From positions 1 to 64,000 of the forward strand of contig ARYC01001259.1 in NCBI GenBank assembly GCA_000711775.1: a stretch of 64,000 bases of DNA. The letters run 5' to 3'. Below the pieces are notes generated by a model, which had not been told where the DNA came from, made no database searches, and saw only the letters and a program-made list of their open reading frames with translations. Position numbers and translations under genes: made by a program. This DNA is from Oxytricha trifallax (Eukaryota; Ciliophora; Spirotrichea; Sporadotrichida; Oxytrichidae). Shown here one piece after another: positions 58,422 to 64,000 of the stretch. The first letter of the stretch is position 1; each line of letters opens with the position of its first letter.

Positions 58422-59143
58422 CTAATCCAGGGGCTGGATTCATCTAGTTTATGGTAGATTTTAATGATTAATTCGACTGATTTTAATACAAAATAGCTGG
58501 ATTATTAAAATTTGGATTGGATTTTTGCAAATTTACTGAGAGATTTTTCACACTTTTGTCTCTATCCTCCGGATTTATAGCTAGCTAGAAGAAATTGCAC
58601 TTCTAGTAGATATAATTCACTGTTACTAACATAACTAGCAGCTTTAAGTCTCAAGGTGATGGGTGGTTGAAGAGGCATGATAATTTTTAGAAAGTTTCGA
58701 GCTCGAGCCCATCCATAATTGGCTTTTTAAAAAAATGTCGAAATCGCGAAATCCGTTAAAATTCAAAAGCCTTGCCTGTCTATAACTGAATAATGGCGAG
58801 GAAGAAATGTGAAGGAGGGAATTGCTAGAAGTTAATGGTACTCAAAATGGAAATTTCGGGTAGAAGGTTTGAAGGTCGAAAAAGGGGTTCTGGCTTAAGC
58901 CTAAAGACTGGATTTTAGGGGGTTGCCAGGGTAGGGGGAAGGAAAATGTTGAAAAAGAGGGGAAGTGAATAGGGAAAGGTACTGGACTTTTAGGTTGTTT
59001 CGAGTTGACTAATCATTCTTAATCAATTTGTACGGTTAAGTGCTAAGAGAATTCAAGATTCAATATTCGCTGCTTTTCACGGACTCGCTTTCTAAGGACC
59101 TTAAAGAGGCACTTTCAAATTTAGTTAAAACCTTAATTTAATT
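58422..59143. other. Upstream region of the SecA-like gene
   Basis: Moderate GC, no convincing gene. Probable promoter region of the SecA-like gene and element end. Confidence 0.35.
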
Positions 59144-59216
59144 TTTCGTATTAACACATTTAATTAAATTCGTTTACGCACTTATCAAATTCTTATGCAC
59201 ATACGTATTGGGGTTT
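59144..59216. repeat. Right terminal inverted repeat of the 10.4-kb element
   Basis: Ends in GTATTGGGGTTT. Complement of 48805-48877. Confidence 0.9.
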
Positions 59217-59239
59217 ATATATTTTAATTATATATAAAA

Positions 59240-59282
59240 TGGGCTCAAGTAGTAAAAATAAAATATTTATCACTTGAGCCCA
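59240..59282. other. Stem-loop, 11-bp perfect stem
   Basis: TGGGCTCAAGT and ACTTGAGCCCA with a 21-nt AT-rich loop, just outside the 10.4-kb element. Could be a tiny MITE remnant or an RNA hairpin. Confidence 0.4.
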
Positions 59283-60758
59283 TATTAAATATAATAATAT
59301 AAAAATCAAATGAATTTCTAATAAATAATTATAATTATGTTTGGAGAATGATTTATTTATAATTTCTATGAATTTTAAGAATATAAATATTTCAGATTTT
59401 TATCTTATTTAGACTGAATAAAGTCAAAAAATTCCATCTAATTACGTCAAATTCCTATAAATTATACAAATTATACATTTAATTGTTTAGTTATTACTTT
59501 ATTTAGGTATTGATACTAGCCTCATACAAAGTTTGCGCAAATTATAGGTGTAAAGTTTTGGTGCTTAAGAAGTATAAATATCCTATATTATACTTCTCAT
59601 AATTAACGCTTCTATTGCAATGCTAATGTAAGTTTATTAAAACACCAAGAAAAGAAGATAGTACAGGATTTTATCTCACTTTAATTATAATTCTACATGA
59701 CAGTAGAGATAACTTCATAATCCGAAGAATAATAGCACAATAACTAAGAGGTACTGTAAAATTAGCTAATGAAGGCTTATCTCACAAGAGTGATATATCC
59801 TTTATAATAGGATTAATATAATCTTAATTCATTCTTTAACCATGAAATTTAATTTTGCTACCCCAAATTACTAAATAAAATACAGTTACATGAATAAAAA
59901 GGCTCGTAATATTTCAAAATTTATACACTAATGAAGACTCTAAAATACAACTAAACTGTAACTTAGTGATTACTATAATTTATTATTTTTACCTACAATG
60001 TATTTTTATTATAGATAGATTAATACATTTACTTTTTGCATTTGCATTTCAAGAAGATACCAAAGTTTATGAAAGTAGATCAAACTATAACAATTATAAA
60101 AATAATTATCATAGCTCTATGCTTTAAATCTTAATGAAAAATATGATTTTACTTCCTATTAAAAGACTTCAAAACATTTTGCTTAAATTTATAAGAACAA
60201 TCTAATTTATTTAAAATGTAAATATTGAAATTTAGGAAAGATATAAGCAAAAGAAATAATTATCCTCAATTATGGTAATTTTATGATAAATTTTAAATCT
60301 AGAGAAATGAAAGATTGCTAATTAAAATTTCTATCTTCTCTATATTTAAAAATATTCAGATATTTGTAAATATCTAGCCTAGATAAGCATACATAAATAT
60401 TATCATAGAAAGACGTTAAAGTTAATAAATGAAACTGTTGTCCTAATTAAAAGATATGTATAAAGATATGATAATCATTTTGAGAAAATAGCATAAAATG
60501 AAGATGAGGATAACGAAGATACTAAAGGGGTACTAATAATAAAATCTAAAGAAAATGTTGATAGAAAAAATAATATAGAAAGCAACTGGATAACTTTTCG
60601 TTACAAGAACTAGCCACTCAATAGCATATTTTTTTTGTAATGTTATAACTATAGAAACGTAATATCAATTAGATAAATCTGTATTAAGGATTAATTAATC
60701 CAATAAACCTCAAACGTTAAATTTAATAACCTACTTAAAAGCATGATCACAACCATTA
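59283..60758. other. AT-rich DNA
   Basis: No gene, RNA or repeat that can be supported. Confidence 0.4.
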
Positions 60759-61022
60759 TTAGTATGTTAGTAGGTTATCATTGAGGTCTCTAGGGACCCC
60801 CAACATGACCTCTTTAATTCGATCAGAACAGATCGGGCAGGGTTGAGTGTAAAAAGTTTTGACACTTTGTAGGATTCGAACTCCATATGTTCTCAGTATG
60901 AATTCAGATTCACAACCATTATATGAGATATTCTTGTGATTTTCTTTAAAATTTGGTATCTGACTAATGCCATGATTTCTAGCCAGTTTAAGACGGGGAG
61001 ATAAAATTATCAAAAAATTCAT
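60759..61022 (-). other. Coding-like island, unidentified
   Basis: 87-codon open frame (MNFLIILSPRLKLARNHGIS, YTQPCPICSDRIKEVMLG) at raised GC. A CPIC pair is seen but no full zinc motif. The tRNA-like stretch GAGTTCGAATCCT lies inside it but does not fold as a tRNA. Confidence 0.25.
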
Positions 61023-61319
61023 AGTATCAATGATAATAAATAAACCTAAGTTAAATAGCTTTTACATTACTGGTATGAAAGAGTTTCTTCAGTATAGCAT
61101 ATACCATGTTTACATTAATGATTTTCAATTAAATATATAATAAGTTTTATAATTTGTCACCTTTCCTCTCCATAATTATGACTTTGATTAAAAATGGAAA
61201 TAAGAAATTAACTAAAAATATATTTTTTAAATAATATAAAAGGAAATAATTAATTATTCCCTCTCCTAAAAATACGTTACTAACTCTTTTGTTTACAGTA
61301 TATAATAAGTATCATATCG

Positions 61320-61560
61320 AAAGGACAGGGATTAGGTTTCCCAGCAGCGGCGGGAACGGTAAGCCTTTTTCTCCAGCACCTGTCATTCTAGTTGAATTCT
61401 ACGAGCTCTTTCGTCAGTTACTCTGGCGAAATCTTGATTTAGGAGGAGACTAGGTAATAGCGAGACTAGTTTTTTCAGAGTTTTCTACTTCATAACTGCG
61501 ACGTCACGACTAAGATTGATGATTTGATTTAGTATTAAACAGTGATAAGTTAATTTAATT
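61320..61560. other. GC-rich coding-like island, open on both strands
   Basis: About 46 percent GC in its first 190 bp. The plus frame reads SKGQGLGFPAAAGTVSLFLQ to a TGA near 61560. The minus frame reads MKQKTLKKLVSLLPSLLLNQ and DFARVTDERARRIQLE then TGA. Probably a host MDS; strand undecided. Confidence 0.35.
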
Positions 61561-62155
61561 GATGTGAATTAAATTAACTAACTAACTAATATTATAAGTA
61601 TATTTATTATTGGTTAAATTATATATAATTATAAATAATAAATAAAACAACTCTATGAAATGAAAAATCTTACCAAGTTTATAAATGTATAGAATTTAGG
61701 CAGTATTATATCATCAATTATTATCTTGTTCTTTTGTTATTAATTGGTATTAAGCTCATTGTTATTTCAGGAATTAAAAACTGTATGTTTTAATACACCC
61801 CAGAAATATTAAAGGAAGTCAAATAAGCTCTATTATTTTGGAATTGTTCATGGATAATTAAAAAAAAGTTTAATTATAAATTTATTAGAAATGCCATTAC
61901 TCCATGACTTGTGTTGAATTCATTAAAAGACAATCGTTTTATAGGAAATAATAAATTTGATTTAACATTATTCTTCCATGCAAATTATTAAATAGAATAG
62001 AAAATTATTTAAAGTAAAATATTCAAAGAAAAGAAGATTTTTATTAGATTAGAACTTAATTGATATAAAATTATAGTGCTAAGTATCAACTAAAAAACAT
62101 ATATGATGTTTGTAAAATGAAATCAAATTTTTATAAATAAAGTTTGTCAATAAAA

Positions 62156-62550
62156 ATGGAATCAGCAAGTGTTCAATAAAGCTCTCAAGAAAAGTTCAAT
62201 GATCTTGCCAGGCAAAGCACAGGTATGTGTGGCAAATACTTGTAGATACATGTGTGTAATCAGTTACTTCTGCTTTTAATAAAGTTCGTTGGATTGGGCG
62301 TGATAATTAAACCTAAATGCAACTTTCATACAAACCACCCAGCAGATTACATGAAGCTTTTCTAATAGTGCATAATCCCTATAGCCGAACATATATCCTC
62401 ATTGCGAAAGAAGTCTAAATCAAACTTTGTGAAGTTGATGGATGCCCTATAGTTATCCGTGTCATAAGTAGCCCGTCTACTAATGATTGGATTGCAGACT
62501 GCGAAAAGATGGGTCTTGCAGTTTAAAGGGCAATCCACTTTCGATGCTGA
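62156..62550 (+). CDS. Small host gene, 117 residues, one 41-nt intron
   Basis: ATG at 62156. Exon 1 to 62222 (MESASVQQSSQEKFNDLARQ), intron 62223-62263 (GTATGT...AATCAG), exon 2 to TGA at 62548-62550. Exon 2 reads SAFNKVRWIGRDNQTQMQL, KPPSRLHEAFLIVHNPYSRT, YILIAKEVQIKLCEVDGCPI, VIRVISSPSTNDWIADCEKM, then AVQRAIHFRC. Splicing is what puts start and body in frame. No family recognised, though the block looks like a compact folded domain. It may be a whole small gene or the first MDS of a longer one. A TBE starts 62 bp downstream. Confidence 0.6.
62223..62263 (+). other. Intron in the small gene
   Basis: GTATGT...TAATCAG, 41 nt, phase 1. Without it the frame stays open but gives a much less protein-like sequence. 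Confidence 0.55.
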
Positions 62551-62612
62551 AAAAGGAAATTAAATTAATTTTACAATTGTTATTATATGACTTACTTTTG
62601 AAGGTTTGCATT

Positions 62613-64000
62613 TAAAACTCCAAAACCCCTTAATGAGGTTTATAAGTGGTCTGATTTGTAGGGTATAATTGGGATTAGTAGAGAAAACGCAGGTTTTATG
62701 TGAATTTAATGAATATTTAATGAGTATTAGTCTACTTAATTCAAACAAATTTTATCCGCTTGTCTTTGTAATATCTCTTGAATCTTGCTCTCTCTAGAGT
62801 CTAAAGTATATCGTCTAATGATTGGCGAGGATAGTGAGGAGCTCTCACAATTATCATATCTACAATACTTTTAATTTCTTAGCATACATCTTCTTGCTTG
62901 ATATGCTTTTATGCCAAATTAATTGATTATTTTTCATGCTTAGTACCAAAATAAGTCATGTTTTCCATATCACTCTCTAATATTATGGCAGCAACTCCCC
63001 ATAAATCCCAATAAACTGAGCAATTGGTCCACTTTTCTCTTTTTGGAAAGTATCCTGGGGTACCAAGAACCTTATTTAACGTAATAATCTCTTATCTTAA
63101 AGCTCTATTGAAATCGATGACAACTACTTCTAAAGGGCTAAGGTTCAACATAAGATTTTCAGGCTTCAAATCTCTATGAACATATCCAAGTTCATGCAAT
63201 TCTTTGACACCCTTTATCATATCTGATAGAATATCATTCAAATCATTTGGGTATCTGTTATGATAAAGATAGTCTCTAAGAGTCATTTAAAATTCCTTTA
63301 TTCTTAGTGCGATGAAACCAAAGCCTAAAATAACACCATCTAACTTTAGCAAGTTCTTGCAATCTCTTTTTTATGCCTCTCTTAGAACCATATATTCGTT
63401 AGCGAATTCATTCTGGTACTGCTCTTTCTTAATCAGATAGCTGAAAGGGTAAATTTTATATGCATACTCATCAACCAGTAAGAGCTTTACTTTGTTAGGC
63501 AAGCTTATATTCAAATAATTTTCAATGCAACTCCTAAGATCAACTGCATTCAATGCAGGAATATACATTGCTCTCTCTTAGAAACATGCGAAAAACGTAT
63601 TGCATGCAGGTTGATTCATTGACTCATATCGTTTCTATCTCTTGACCTGCTCTTGCTATTCTTTTTAAGACTCAAGAGTATTCATTTTCTTTAAACTGGT
63701 ACTAATTTTTTAGTCTCTTAATCTTAAATCAAGAACTCGCTAAGGTGATGCTTTTGCTTATGCCTTTTAACTTTAAATGAGTGAGTATAAGAGTTCATGC
63801 ATGTAGTGCACTAATACCTGCCATCTACCTTATCGTGCTTGAAATAGATTTTGGCTTTGCAAGAGTGAATCTCTTTGAGGTGCCTCTTCAAGCTCTATTA
63901 GGTTGCAAAATAATGTCAGCAGTCTTAGCATTGAAATGTTTTAATCTTTTCAACTGATAGTTGTTCTTTTACCTCCTCAACATCTTCAATTATTTTTTAG
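62613..64000. mobile_element. TBE transposon copy E, left part
   Basis: Left end TAAAACTCCAAAACCCC at 62613 (two changes from the standard end) with ATT at 62610-62612, then TTAATGAGGTTTATAAGTGG as in copies A and C. Contains the 57-kDa gene, which runs beyond the window. Confidence 0.88.
62741..64000 (-). CDS. TBE 57-kDa zinc-finger/kinase protein (copy E), 5' end outside window
   Basis: Ends at TGA 62741-62743. Visible parts: zinc-finger region (63780-63960), AMYIPALNAVDLRSCIENYL, VDEYAYKIYPFSYLIKKEQY (probable ATP-binding Lys), MTLRDYLYHNRYPNDLNDIL, YVHRDLKPENLMLNLSPLEV (catalytic loop), VVVIDFNRA (DFN), GTPGYFPKREKW. I see no TGA inside the visible part, so it may be intact. Closest to copy C. 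Confidence 0.9.

Larger units (their letters stand above)
48805..59216. mobile_element. 10.4-kb element: DDE transposase plus SecA-like ATPase
   Basis: Bounded by inverted repeats of about 73 bp (48805-48877 and 59144-59216) beginning AAACCCCAATAC. Four genes: Asn/Gln-rich protein (-), DDE transposase (-), coiled-coil protein (+), SecA-like ATPase (-). It cuts the TBE C transposase gene. The genes are long and mostly open with TAA/TAG as Gln, with a small number of interruptions. Being led by a DDE gene and lacking any visible polymerase or capsid gene, it looks like a DNA transposon. No named family is recognised. Confidence 0.78.

Noticed and set aside
48805-59216. Polinton/Maverick assignment, from size and terminal repeats
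   Set aside because: No family-B polymerase, retroviral-type integrase, packaging ATPase or capsid gene is visible; the recombinase is of DDE_3 type.
60840-60930. tRNA B-box-like GAGTTCGAATCCT on the minus strand
   Set aside because: The T-arm stem does not pair and no acceptor or D-arm can be built around it.

Overview
The window looks like germline (micronuclear) DNA of a hypotrich/spirotrich ciliate of the Oxytricha-Stylonychia kind. Three things show this. (1) Recognisable proteins (protein kinase, DDE transposase, SF3-type and SecA-type ATPases) read through only if TAA and TAG mean Gln and TGA is the sole stop. (2) Several transposons end in CAAAACCCCAAAACCCC, the C4A4 telomere repeat of hypotrichs, and sit on 3-bp ANT target duplications, as in the telomere-bearing elements (TBEs) of Oxytricha. 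(3) Host coding sequence appears as short islands of higher GC lost in very AT-rich DNA, as expected of macronuclear-destined segments (MDSs) between internal eliminated sequences. The organism name is inference.

Layout. 1-2253: right part of a TBE (copy A; 22-kDa gene and 42-kDa transposase). 2.3-21 kb: AT-rich DNA with minus-strand host islands, including CCCH zinc-finger, RGG and Gln/Asn-rich pieces at 10.3-14.2 kb, plus four copies of a small intron-bearing, hairpin-rich repeat. 22022-28487: a broken element with 453-bp terminal inverted repeats carrying iteron-like repeats and a Rep-type SF3 helicase fossil. A complete TBE (copy B, 23175-27894) has inserted into it, and a 557-bp foldback element has inserted into that TBE's kinase gene: three nested insertions. 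28.7-29.9 and 38.1-39.1 kb: decayed TBE kinase genes. 30.3-43.1 kb: Gln/Pro-rich minus-strand host islands, interrupted by a 1.48-kb foldback (35635-37111) and a 421-bp palindrome (39584-40004) whose ends resemble those of the Rep-type element. 44.4-45.1 kb: host-like coding and an RS-like minisatellite. 45140-48804: TBE copy C, with an intact 482-residue zinc-finger/kinase gene and a transposase gene cut by the next element. 48805-59216: a 10.4-kb element with about 73-bp inverted repeats carrying an Asn/Gln-rich protein, a DDE transposase unlike that of the TBEs, a coiled-coil protein and a SecA-like ATPase. 59.2-62.6 kb: AT-rich DNA with a small intron-bearing gene at 62156-62550. 62613-64000: left end of a further TBE (copy E) with an open kinase gene running off the window.

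How parts work together. TBE genes are laid out as 57-kDa zinc-finger/kinase and 22-kDa protein transcribed divergently, with the 42-kDa transposase converging tail-to-tail on the 22-kDa gene with only 6-9 bp between stops. Oxytricha TBE transposases are known to act in developmental genome rearrangement, which would explain the good preservation of copies C and E. The strongest candidates for undescribed systems are the 10.4-kb transposase + SecA-like element, the Rep/iteron element with its probable non-autonomous palindromic relatives, and the dispersed intron-plus-hairpin repeat. All reading was by eye; exact intron, MDS and pointer limits are estimates.
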